A stretch of DNA of 5,528 nt from Verrucomicrobiota bacterium (GCA_003219925.1 QHQU01000033.1:1-5528), one strand, 5' to 3'. Positions 1 through 5,528 are shown, counted from the stretch's first letter. The notes: generated by a model from the sequence alone, not told the origin. A program made the numbers and translations.

Positions 1-420
1 TGACCAGGAAGGGAAATCCAGAGGCGGAGCAAAGTAATGGCCCCAGCCGTGGACAAGTAGCAGGTTGGCGACGATCGCGTCTCGCCTGAGATAACTCGCC
101 CCGTACTTGCTCCCGAGATAGACAATCGCGATCAGCACTGTGACCACGTTGAGCGGCCAGATGCGGGCGACTCGTTGCCAGACGAAATGTCCGTAACCGC
201 GCAGATTCAGCTTACTGCAGGCGTCGCCATAGCGGTAAGCCAGAATAAAGCCGCTGAGGATAAAGAAGAAATCAACCCAGAGGTAACCGCGGTTCCCAAA
301 ACGAAATTGGAAGATATACAGATCAAATAACGGCACTCCGATGACGCCATAGCGGAGGTGAAAGAATGCAACCAGCAACGCCGCCACTCCGCGCATGGCA
401 GTGAGGCTCCCGAACACCAT
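1..420 (-). CDS. Acyltransferase-3 (OafA/YrhL-like) membrane acyltransferase, N-terminal part
   Basis: This is the first 140 codons of an integral membrane acyltransferase; the rest lies beyond the left edge. The family transfers acetyl or other acyl groups across the inner membrane onto O-antigen, peptidoglycan, exopolysaccharide or antibiotic glycans. Visible hallmarks are an Arg/His pair in the first membrane helix (TAMRGVAALLVAFFH, R10 and H21, the same 11-residue spacing as the essential R and H of OafA), the FFFILSGF motif near residues 51-58, and an RVARIWPL segment near residues 83-90. The visible part ends at FPSWS, which matches the family's conserved PxWS region. At least three hydrophobic segments are present. 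The ATG at 420 is chosen because it precedes the first helix. The frame stays open upstream to a TAA at 526-528, so GTG at 507 or TTG at 510 could add about 30 residues. It follows the transporter gene in the same direction. The acyl acceptor cannot be told from the sequence. Confidence 0.88.
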   Translation of the reverse strand, partial: MVFGSLTAMRGVAALLVAFFHLRYGVIGVPLFDLYIFQFRFGNRGYLWVDFFFILSGFILAYRYGDACSKLNLRGYGHFVWQRVARIWPLNVVTVLIAIVYLGSKYGASYLRRDAIVANLLLVHGWGHYFAPPLDFPSWS

Positions 421-533
421 TTTCCGTGGTGACGGTGCAGCGGGGAAAGGTAAACTTGTTTTTGCGTCTTTTGTGATGAGATCTTTCTGAGGTCGCTCCC
501 GATTCACCAATTGCGTAGCGAAGCTTTACGCGA

Positions 534-2051
534 TCAGCTTTTCAGCGTCTGACTTACGTGTTCGGCGTCTCCATTTGTTGTCGCGATAACCAAATGTTGT
601 CGCTCGACGGTCTCAATGTAAACACGCGTCGCGGCGGGAAGTTCGTGCCAGATGCGCCAGGCGACCAGCCCGCCGATGAGAGCGAACGGCATGAGGAAAA
701 TCGGCCACCATTGCCAGCTGTAATGCGTCACGAGATAGCCGACGCCGACTGATTGCACGCCGCTCCCGAGATAGACGAATCCATCCACAATCCCCGACGC
801 GGTAGCCGTCGCTTTGCGTCCGCCGAAATCGGCGGCCGCTGTCCCGGACATTAATGAATGCACACCGGTAACCGCCGCCACGATCAGCAGCGCGGCGACC
901 CCCACGACAAACGGAAACGAAAAAAGATTCATCGCCATCACTGCGGTCATCATGAGCATGAACGCACAGAAAATCACCGCGGGTGGTCCCCGGCGTGATT
1001 GGAAAAATTTGTCGGAGATCAAACCACCCGCGAATCCGCCGACGATCCCGAAGATGCAGAGCAAAAGTCCCCAGTTTGCCAGGATGACTTCGGCGCCCGG
1101 TTGTTTCACGTCGTGCCCAAAAATGGTGTACCATTGCATGATCCCGTTGCGCAGGACGCCGGCGGTCAGCTCGACGAAAGCGAACATTACGATCAGCGGA
1201 TTGAGGAAAACCATCTTGAGCAGGTCGAACGCGCTGTATTCCTCGTGCATGTGACCGGAGGAAGCGTCGTGCGTATCGAGATGTGGAAAACCGGCGTGCT
1301 CCGGCGTATCGCGAATGAGCCAGATGTCGAGCAACGCCCACACCGCCAGGATCGCGGCCGGAACAAAAAACACCGCCCAGGTTGCGTCCATCGTCAGGCC
1401 GGGCGGGACAAAAATCACGCGCAGCAAACGTTCTACTGCGCTCGTGGGCATTGGGGCATTGAGTTTTGTAACGTCGATGATCGCCTGGCCCCAATCGAAC
1501 GCGAAATAAACGCCGAACGAAATCAGCGTTCCGAAAATTGCGCCGAAGACACCGCGTTCGCGCACATGAAACCAGTGTGCCTTGACCTTGATGATCGAGA
1601 CCGCGCCGTAGCTTTGGAAATACATGTTGAGCGCGTAGGTCACCGAAAAAATCGGGAGCAGCCGTACGTGAATGCGATTAGTCAGGACCAGCCAGGTAAT
1701 GACACCGAGCGCGACATTCGCCGCCGCCGCCCCGAGCGCGGCGATGAGGATTCCCTTTTTCCCGCCGATTTTGTCGACCAGCGGACCGTTGATCAAAAAC
1801 GAGAAAGCGTAGGTGATGGTCCCGGCTGCGAAGATAAGGCCGAAATCTTCATTCGACATGAGCGAGCCGAGCGCGTTCTTCGCGACCGTGAGATTGTAGC
1901 GTCCCATGTAAAGGAACGCGTAAGTCATCCCCAGCGGGAACCAGTTAATGAACCGCCGGCTTAAAAACCACGGCCCATGCTTGAGTGGGTTATTATAGAA
2001 ATAGATCCCGACAACGAGCGCGAGACAGATAAAAACAATGCTGAGCGACAT
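534..2051 (-). CDS. OPA-family MFS transporter (GlpT/UhpT-like organophosphate:phosphate antiporter)
   Basis: A 505-aa polytopic inner-membrane protein. The organophosphate:phosphate antiporter family exchanges sugar phosphates or glycerol-3-phosphate for inorganic phosphate. Aligned from memory with E. coli GlpT, the two phosphate-binding arginines are kept: R51 in MGRYNL (GlpT R45) and R301 in LRNGIMQWYTIF (GlpT R269). The substrate-linked histidine is also kept, H159 in AHWFHVRERG (GlpT H165). Further matches are IRDTPEHAGFP (247-256) before the central loop, GLISDKFFQSRRG (343-355) and the helix-11 region ASGIVDGFVYLGSG (418-431). Differences are an extra hydrophobic stretch at residues 2-18, an insertion of about 30 residues around 187-223, and Y52 and F85 where GlpT has K46 and K80. 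The ATG at 2051 is used because the next Met (42) lies inside the first core helix; no Shine-Dalgarno is seen. The family is clear, but the substrate is unknown and glycerol-3-phosphate should not be assumed. Confidence 0.9.
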   Translation of the reverse strand: MSLSIVFICLALVVGIYFYNNPLKHGPWFLSRRFINWFPLGMTYAFLYMGRYNLTVAKNALGSLMSNEDFGLIFAAGTITYAFSFLINGPLVDKIGGKKGILIAALGAAAANVALGVITWLVLTNRIHVRLLPIFSVTYALNMYFQSYGAVSIIKVKAHWFHVRERGVFGAIFGTLISFGVYFAFDWGQAIIDVTKLNAPMPTSAVERLLRVIFVPPGLTMDATWAVFFVPAAILAVWALLDIWLIRDTPEHAGFPHLDTHDASSGHMHEEYSAFDLLKMVFLNPLIVMFAFVELTAGVLRNGIMQWYTIFGHDVKQPGAEVILANWGLLLCIFGIVGGFAGGLISDKFFQSRRGPPAVIFCAFMLMMTAVMAMNLFSFPFVVGVAALLIVAAVTGVHSLMSGTAAADFGGRKATATASGIVDGFVYLGSGVQSVGVGYLVTHYSWQWWPIFLMPFALIGGLVAWRIWHELPAATRVYIETVERQHLVIATTNGDAEHVSQTLKS

Positions 2052-2165
2052 GCGACTGTTCGGAATTCTTCACCGAATCCAGCTCGCCACACACGCAAAA
2101 TCTTCGTTACCGAAGGCATCGGGGACTCGCTCCAAACCTCAATCTGCAATGACCACGACCTACTG

Positions 2166-2180
2166 GAAGTCTAAGACTTC
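2166..2180. promoter_or_regulatory. 15-bp perfect dyad upstream of the transporter gene
   Basis: GAAGTCT-A-AGACTTC is a perfect 7-bp inverted repeat around one central base, 114 bp upstream of the transporter start at 2051. It resembles an operator half-site pair more than a terminator: as RNA it could form only a 6-bp stem with a 3-nt loop, and no T-run follows on either strand. A role in regulating the transporter is inferred from position only. Confidence 0.3.
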
Positions 2181-2205
2181 GTTAAACGCGTCGATGATTA
2201 ACTCG

Positions 2206-2224
2206 CGCGTCTCGCAGAGACGCG
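2206..2224 (-). terminator. GC-rich hairpin after the zinc-ribbon gene, possible terminator
   Basis: CGCGTCTC-GCA-GAGACGCG is a perfect 8-bp stem with a 3-nt loop, starting 23 bp beyond the stop of the zinc-ribbon gene in the direction of minus-strand transcription. Position and stem strength suit transcription termination or 3'-end protection. On the minus strand the stem is followed by CGAGTTAATC rather than a T-run, so it is not a canonical intrinsic terminator. It could equally be a leader hairpin in a transcript reading on into the transporter. Confidence 0.4.
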
Positions 2225-2247
2225 ACTACAGATTAGCGCTTCAACGC

Positions 2248-2646
2248 CTAATACTGTTCGCCTTCGTCTTTCTCCGACGGAACGACGCGATCTTTGATGG
2301 CGTAGGCATGCATGGCAACGCCGACCCAATAGAAGACTGCGAGCCCGAGTCCGAACCCCGCGCTTGCGATCGCAGCAAGGCCCGAGAATCCGAGCACAAT
2401 CAAGGTGCCGATGGCAAAAAGAAGTCCGATGCCGCGGTAACCTTTGTAAACATGGCCGAGTCCGGGAACGATGCTAAGCAGGGCGGCCATTGCGTCGCTC
2501 GCCGTGCCCTCCGCTGTCTGAACGGGGCCTTCCCGTTTCCAATCGCATCGATCGCAAGCCTGCGCGTCTTTCGGCAGACGCAGGCCGCAATTCGGACAAA
2601 GCATCGTATCCGCGGTTTGAGTGGAAGGAGCGTCTGTGTATTCCAT
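2248..2646 (-). CDS. Small zinc-ribbon membrane protein (TM2-like C-terminal region)
   Basis: A 132-aa protein of unknown function. The N-terminus carries a four-cysteine zinc ribbon: CPNC (C17, C20) and CDRC (C31, C34), 10 residues apart. A short linker leads to AALLSIVPGLGHVYKGYRGIG (near 54-74). That segment resembles the PGLGhfYlG signature of TM2-type small membrane proteins, and about two membrane segments follow (roughly 72-95 and 97-117). The tail is charged and acidic (KDEGEQY). The ribbon is probably cytoplasmic and tethered to the inner membrane, but no partner or substrate can be read from the sequence. A TTG codon directly precedes the ATG at 2646; the ATG is preferred. It diverges from the Nif3 gene. 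This ribbon is not the coiled-coil C4 zinc-ribbon protein that often neighbours Nif3 in other bacteria, so that known link should not be transferred here. Confidence 0.8.
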   Translation of the reverse strand: MEYTDAPSTQTADTMLCPNCGLRLPKDAQACDRCDWKREGPVQTAEGTASDAMAALLSIVPGLGHVYKGYRGIGLLFAIGTLIVLGFSGLAAIASAGFGLGLAVFYWVGVAMHAYAIKDRVVPSEKDEGEQY

Positions 2647-2654
2647 CAAAGCAA

Positions 2655-2685
2655 ATAAGACTCACAAGAGTTGTGGCAGCGTCAA
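2655..2685 (-). promoter_or_regulatory. Candidate sigma70-type promoter for the zinc-ribbon gene
   Basis: On the minus strand, TTGACG (2680-2685) matches five of six bases of the -35 consensus and TCTTAT (2655-2660) four of six of the -10. The spacing is 19 bp, longer than the usual 17. The -10 ends 8 bp before the ATG, so a transcript from here would be leaderless or nearly so. This is a weak prediction made by eye. Confidence 0.25.
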
Positions 2686-2729
2686 GCAAACTCGCTTCCA
2701 AAATTTCCGCGCCTTGGCAAAGTCATGAC

Positions 2730-3485
2730 ATGGCCGCTCTGAGCGAGATCGTCGGTTATTGCGATTCCCATTTGAGGCTTGGCGAAATTCAGGATTACGA
2801 GAATGCGCTCAACGGCCTGCAACTGGAGAATTCCGGCCAGGTAACGAAAATTGCGTCGGCGGTGGATTTCTCCAGCCGCGGATTGGAGGAATGCGCGAAG
2901 CGCGGCGCTAACCTGCTCATTGTTCACCACGGAATGTTTTGGCCGGGCCTGCGTCCCGTGACCAAAGCGTTGCGCCGGCAACTGAAGTTCGCGTTCGAAA
3001 ATGATCTCGCCATTTACAGCGCTCATCTCCCACTCGATCTGCATCCGGAAGTTGGAAACAACGTGCTGCTCATGCGCGCTCTCGGGTTCGAAGAATCAGA
3101 GCCGTTCTTCGAAGAGAAAGGATCACTGCTCGGACGACGCGCGTTGGCCGACGTTGCCCTGAGCGAGTTAATCAAGCGCTTGGAAAAGGTGGTGGCCGGT
3201 CCGGTGAAAACCTTCCCGTCGGGCTCAAAAAACGGTCGGGCTATCGGCGTCATCACTGGTGCTGCGGGCAGTGAGATCGAACGCGTCGCGGCGGAAGGAA
3301 TCGACACTTTCATTACCGGCGAAGCGCCGCACTGGGCTGCGATCGCCGCCGAAGAACTGGGCATCAACCTTTTGCTCGCTGGTCATTACGCCACTGAAAC
3401 TTTCGGCGTCAAAGCCCTGGCGGCTCATCTCGCGAAAAAATTCCAGGTTGATTGGGAATTCATCAGTTTGCCAACGGGACTCTGA
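2730..3485 (+). CDS. Nif3/YbgI-family dinuclear metal centre protein
   Basis: A 251-aa cytoplasmic protein of the Nif3-like family (often labelled GTP cyclohydrolase 1 type 2 homolog), whose members form toroidal hexamers with a two-metal site in each subunit. The physiological reaction is unsettled for the family. All metal ligands recognised in E. coli YbgI can be located: H66 and H67 in IVHHGMFWPG, D103 in SAHLPLDLHPEVGNN, and H219 and E223 in LLAGHYATETFG. Other conserved blocks are NGLQLEN (28-34) and GIDTFITGE (190-198). The length fits the short bacterial form without the central PII-like insert. The ATG at 2730 is chosen because it gives the normal family N-terminus (MAALSEIVGYCDS). 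The frame is open back to 2490, but that part is antisense to the zinc-ribbon gene and has no family similarity. No Shine-Dalgarno is seen. The TPR gene follows after 33 bp. Confidence 0.93.
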   Translation: MAALSEIVGYCDSHLRLGEIQDYENALNGLQLENSGQVTKIASAVDFSSRGLEECAKRGANLLIVHHGMFWPGLRPVTKALRRQLKFAFENDLAIYSAHLPLDLHPEVGNNVLLMRALGFEESEPFFEEKGSLLGRRALADVALSELIKRLEKVVAGPVKTFPSGSKNGRAIGVITGAAGSEIERVAAEGIDTFITGEAPHWAAIAAEELGINLLLAGHYATETFGVKALAAHLAKKFQVDWEFISLPTGL

Positions 3486-3492
3486 GATTACT

Positions 3493-3506
3493 GTTTTGCC
3501 CAAAAC
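3493..3506 (+). other. Short inverted repeat between the Nif3 and TPR genes
   Basis: GTTTTG-CC-CAAAAC is a 6-bp inverted repeat in the 33-bp gap between the two genes, beginning 8 bp after the Nif3 stop. The stem is AT-rich with a tiny loop, and CTGCTCTTTATT follows. It could be a weak terminator or a structure near the TPR start, but it may also be chance. Confidence 0.15.
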
Positions 3507-3518
3507 CTGCTCTTTATT

Positions 3519-4334
3519 ATGACACCACTTTTTGCTACCAACGCGCGTGTGTTTTTGCGACCCCTAATACCCGGAATTGTCCTGGCGGCGGTCTTCGCCG
3601 CCGGAGGCAAGGTTATGGCTGCCAGCGAACGGGAGCGTGGGTGGGGCTCGGCATGGTCGGTTCCGCACTCCCAAGAAGAAAAGGTTGCTCGAGAACAGTC
3701 TGACCGCTTGGAGAAGGCTGTGCGCGCACAAGACTGGGCGACGGTCGCGAAGACGCTCGAGGTCTTCGAACGGGTTACTCCGAACTCGTCAGAACTGCGC
3801 TCGCTCCAGGCATATGTCGCCCTCCTTCGCCATCGCTATTCCGAGGCGATTACTTATTATGATCGTGCGTTGGCATTGCTTCCGGCAGCAAATCGAGCGG
3901 TTGATGGATCAAAATTGTACTTCGAGCGGGCCTCTGCGCTGGCGCTGAATGGTTCTTATCGCGCTGCGCGTGCGGACTTGGAAAAGGCAATAGCCCTCGA
4001 TAAAGATAATCTTATGGCGCATAACAACTACGCCTGGCTGCTGGCCACTTGTCCAGACGGCAGTGTCCGTGACGGTAAACGGGCTGTTGAATTCGCGCGG
4101 GGGGTCAGCCAGAGCCTCGACCATCGCAGCTCGACGATTCTCGATACTCTGGCCGCGGCCGAGGCTGAAACTGGCGATTTTCGCGCAGCAATAAAAGACG
4201 AAAAACGCGCGCTATCTTCGGCGAAAGGTGATCGCAGTGTCTATGAGCGACACCTACAAAGTTACATGAACGGTGCTGCCGTGCGTGAATCTCCGCAACC
4301 ACCGAAAACAACCGGACCGCACAACAAATCCTGA
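3519..4334 (+). CDS. Exported tetratricopeptide-repeat (TPR) protein
   Basis: A 271-aa protein with a probable Sec signal peptide: arginines at 10 and 14, a hydrophobic core (PLIPGIVLAAVFAAGG, 15-30), and likely cleavage near VMA-A at residues 32-35. TPR units follow: a degenerate one near 57-88, then about 91-124 (AYVALLRHRYSEAITYYDRALALLP), 131-164 (ERASALALNGSYRAARADLEKAIALD), 165-202 and 206-239. The third full unit contains AWLLATCPDGSVRDGKRAVEFAR and the fourth DTLAAAEAETGDFRAAIKDEKRAL. This combination is common in TPR proteins of Planctomycetota and Verrucomicrobiota. The C-terminus (about 253-271) is polar and proline-rich. TPRs bind proteins, so a periplasmic scaffold or adaptor role is likely, but no partner is identifiable from the sequence alone. 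The aspartic protease gene starts 10 bp after its stop and is the best candidate partner. Confidence 0.85.
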   Translation: MTPLFATNARVFLRPLIPGIVLAAVFAAGGKVMAASERERGWGSAWSVPHSQEEKVAREQSDRLEKAVRAQDWATVAKTLEVFERVTPNSSELRSLQAYVALLRHRYSEAITYYDRALALLPAANRAVDGSKLYFERASALALNGSYRAARADLEKAIALDKDNLMAHNNYAWLLATCPDGSVRDGKRAVEFARGVSQSLDHRSSTILDTLAAAEAETGDFRAAIKDEKRALSSAKGDRSVYERHLQSYMNGAAVRESPQPPKTTGPHNKS

Positions 4335-4344
4335 ATACCCTTCA

Positions 4345-5304
4345 GTGAAGAAAAAGGCTTTTCTACCGACATTCATATTCGCGACGGCGACGTTTCTCCT
4401 GACCAACCACGTCCTGCCGGCAAAGGAGCGGGCGACCGTGCCTTCGTTGCCGGGCTATGTTGCGGTCCCGGTACGTTACAACTCCTGGAACAAGATGCTC
4501 ATGGAAGCGGTGGTAAATGGGCATCGGGCGCGTCTTGTTGTCGATACTGGCGCCGGTTACAGCGTCTTGGAAGCTGGCCGCGCCCGTTCCCTCGGTGTTT
4601 CGCCAGTTGGAGCCGATTCGCCCTTCGGGCAATACACAAATCTAAACGGCGAGAGCTATCGCGTGGGCTATATCAATAGTTTGCGAGCCGGGGCCATGGA
4701 TTTCGGCAGCGGCCCGATCGCGCTCTTCACTCCGGCGAACGCACCTGCAGCAGAGGCCTCACGGCAAAACGGCGACAACGACGACGGAGTTCTGGGCGCA
4801 GACATTCTCACGCGCTACAAAGCTGTCATCAATTGCTTTACCAAGACAATCTTCTTCAAGACCGATTCATCGGCGCATCTGAAAATCGCTCAGTTCGCCG
4901 CTTCGCAGCATTTTGTGAAAGTTCCGTTGCGAGAGGAGGTCACTCGCGCATTCACTGTCCCGGCCTCCATTAATGGTCACCCATGTCGTTTACTAGTCGA
5001 TACCGGTGCTTTTGTTACCACCTTTGATTTACGGCGGGCGAAAGAATTTGGACTCTCATTTACCCCGACCAAAATGAGCGGTAGCTTCACCGATGGCGTT
5101 TCGCGTCAGGTGGGAATCGGCCAGGTCAGCAATTTAATGATCGGTAACTATCATCTCCCGCCACAGACGCTCGCAGGGACAGTGCTACCTGATTTCGCCG
5201 TGGAACAAGGGCAGGGTAGGGTCGCCGGAATTTTGGGTATGGAATTGCTGGCCTTCAGTCGAGGCATTATCGACTTCGACAGCATGAGCCTCTTCCTCAA
5301 ATAA
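4345..5304 (+). CDS. Exported double-domain retropepsin-like aspartic protease
   Basis: With the GTG at 4345 the product is 319 aa and begins with a textbook signal peptide (MKKKAFLPTFIFATATFLL, cleavage near residues 22-27). An ATG at 4273 in the same frame would overlap the TPR gene by 62 bp and put 24 polar residues before that signal, so GTG is preferred. Two retropepsin-like domains follow. Domain 1 has the catalytic motif VVDTGAGYSVL (D67) and the flap-side motif GVLGADIL (148-154); domain 2 has LVDTGAFVTTF (D219) and GILGMELL (295-302). Each therefore carries both the DTG and the hydrophobic-hydrophobic-Gly element of the fold. Retropepsins need two Asp-bearing halves to form an active site, so one chain could supply both, as in pepsins. 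Location is periplasmic or surface, possibly as a lipid-free soluble protein since no lipobox cysteine is seen. The substrate is unknown; proteolysis is inferred from the motifs. Confidence 0.85.
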   Translation: MKKKAFLPTFIFATATFLLTNHVLPAKERATVPSLPGYVAVPVRYNSWNKMLMEAVVNGHRARLVVDTGAGYSVLEAGRARSLGVSPVGADSPFGQYTNLNGESYRVGYINSLRAGAMDFGSGPIALFTPANAPAAEASRQNGDNDDGVLGADILTRYKAVINCFTKTIFFKTDSSAHLKIAQFAASQHFVKVPLREEVTRAFTVPASINGHPCRLLVDTGAFVTTFDLRRAKEFGLSFTPTKMSGSFTDGVSRQVGIGQVSNLMIGNYHLPPQTLAGTVLPDFAVEQGQGRVAGILGMELLAFSRGIIDFDSMSLFLK

Positions 5305-5349
5305 CAGTTTTCATTTCCCAAACCGCGCGAGTCTGATTCCTTCTTGCGC

Positions 5350-5528
5350 ATGACTACCTCCGAGAATCGGCGCGTGAGCACACGCGCTACTGGAATTGTC
5401 GGGGTCGCGATTTTATCGAGCCGTATTCTTGGGCTGATTCGGGAGCAGATTTTCGCCGGGCTCTTCGGTGCGGGAAAATATCTCGATGCCTTTTTGATGG
5501 CCTTTCGTCTGCCGAATTTGTTGCGCGA
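5350..5528 (+). CDS. murJ: Lipid II flippase MurJ (MviN), N-terminal part
   Basis: The first 59 complete codons of MurJ; the gene continues past the right edge. MurJ is an inner-membrane protein of the MOP (multidrug/oligosaccharidyl-lipid/polysaccharide) exporter superfamily. It flips lipid II to the periplasmic face for peptidoglycan synthesis. The identification rests on the strongly conserved N-terminal block: GVAILSSRILGLIREQIFAG, then LFGAGKYLDAFLMAF and RLPNLLR. These correspond to the family pattern SRvLGlvRd...fGag..DAF..AfriPNlLR, including the arginines important in the central cavity region. The ATG at 5350 gives a short polar N-terminus (MTTSENRRVSTRATG) before the first helix. 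It lies 45 bp after the protease stop with no evident terminator between, so read-through is possible. No Shine-Dalgarno precedes it. Confidence 0.93.
   Translation, partial: MTTSENRRVSTRATGIVGVAILSSRILGLIREQIFAGLFGAGKYLDAFLMAFRLPNLLR

Noticed and set aside
512..530. Short imperfect hairpin (GCGTA...TACGC) just past the transporter stop
   Set aside because: Only a 5-bp stem with a 9-nt loop and no T-run; too weak to call a terminator.
613..1494. Long minus-strand open frame (293 codons) inside the transporter gene
   Set aside because: It is a shifted frame of the transporter on the same strand. Its product is rich in Arg and has no domain, whereas the transporter frame has clear OPA-family similarity throughout.
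999..1964. Long plus-strand open frame (321 codons) opposite the transporter
   Set aside because: An antisense shadow with a highly charged, low-complexity product and no recognisable fold; expected in GC-rich coding DNA.
1961..2149. Small minus-strand open frame overlapping the transporter start, as a possible leader peptide
   Set aside because: No initiation signal or attenuator-like arrangement is visible, and it runs out of frame about 90 bp into the transporter gene.
2038..2658. Plus-strand open frame of 206 codons covering the 2052-2247 gap and antisense to the zinc-ribbon gene
   Set aside because: No domain similarity; it overlaps the starts of both minus-strand genes, and most of it mirrors the zinc-ribbon coding region.
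2490..2729. In-frame upstream extension of the Nif3-family gene by 80 codons
   Set aside because: Most of it is antisense to the zinc-ribbon gene, and the extra residues match nothing in the family; the ATG at 2730 gives the usual N-terminus.
4273..4344. Upstream ATG start for the aspartic protease
   Set aside because: It would overlap the TPR gene by 62 bp and bury a classic MKKK signal peptide behind 24 polar residues.
1..5528. Defence system, CRISPR array, insertion sequence or prophage
   Set aside because: No repeat-spacer structure, transposase, integrase, nuclease or phage protein is visible in any frame; genes are envelope or housekeeping in type.

Overview
The window looks like ordinary chromosomal DNA from a Gram-negative bacterium, probably of the Planctomycetota-Verrucomicrobiota-Chlamydiota group and most plausibly a Verrucomicrobiota (Chthoniobacterales-like) soil or aquatic lineage. 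This placement is inferred. It rests on the TPR gene, whose AWLLATCPDG...RDGKRAVEFAR and DTLAAAEAETGDF segments are typical of TPR proteins in those phyla, on exported envelope proteins, on moderately high GC by eye, and on the absence of a recognisable Shine-Dalgarno sequence at every start. No rRNA, tRNA, CRISPR array, insertion sequence or phage gene is visible. Seven protein genes are supported; the first and last are cut by the window edges.

Left half (1-2649), all on the minus strand and read right to left. First comes a small zinc-ribbon membrane protein (2248-2646). A 196-bp gap follows, with two inverted repeats: a GC-rich hairpin just after the zinc-ribbon stop and a 15-bp dyad upstream of the next gene. 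Next is a 505-aa transporter of the organophosphate:phosphate antiporter (OPA) branch of the major facilitator superfamily (534-2051), related to GlpT/UhpT. Last is the N-terminal part of an acyltransferase-3 (OafA-type) membrane acyltransferase (1-420), which runs off the left edge.

Right half (2730-5528), all on the plus strand. A short-form Nif3/YbgI-family dinuclear metal protein (2730-3485) is transcribed divergently from the zinc-ribbon gene across an 83-bp intergenic region. It is followed after 33 bp by an exported TPR protein (3519-4334) and, only 10 bp later, by an exported protein with two complete retropepsin-like aspartic protease domains (4345-5304). The window ends in the N-terminus of the lipid II flippase MurJ (5350 onward). 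Spacing suggests that the last four genes could share transcripts, with the TPR-protease pair the most tightly linked.

Most of the genes concern the cell envelope: import of a phosphorylated solute, acylation of a surface or envelope glycan, an exported TPR protein with an exported protease, and peptidoglycan precursor flipping. I do not see an obvious new defence or mobile system. The most interesting items are the single-chain double retropepsin paired with a secreted TPR protein, and the OPA transporter with an inserted loop and altered binding-site lysine positions.
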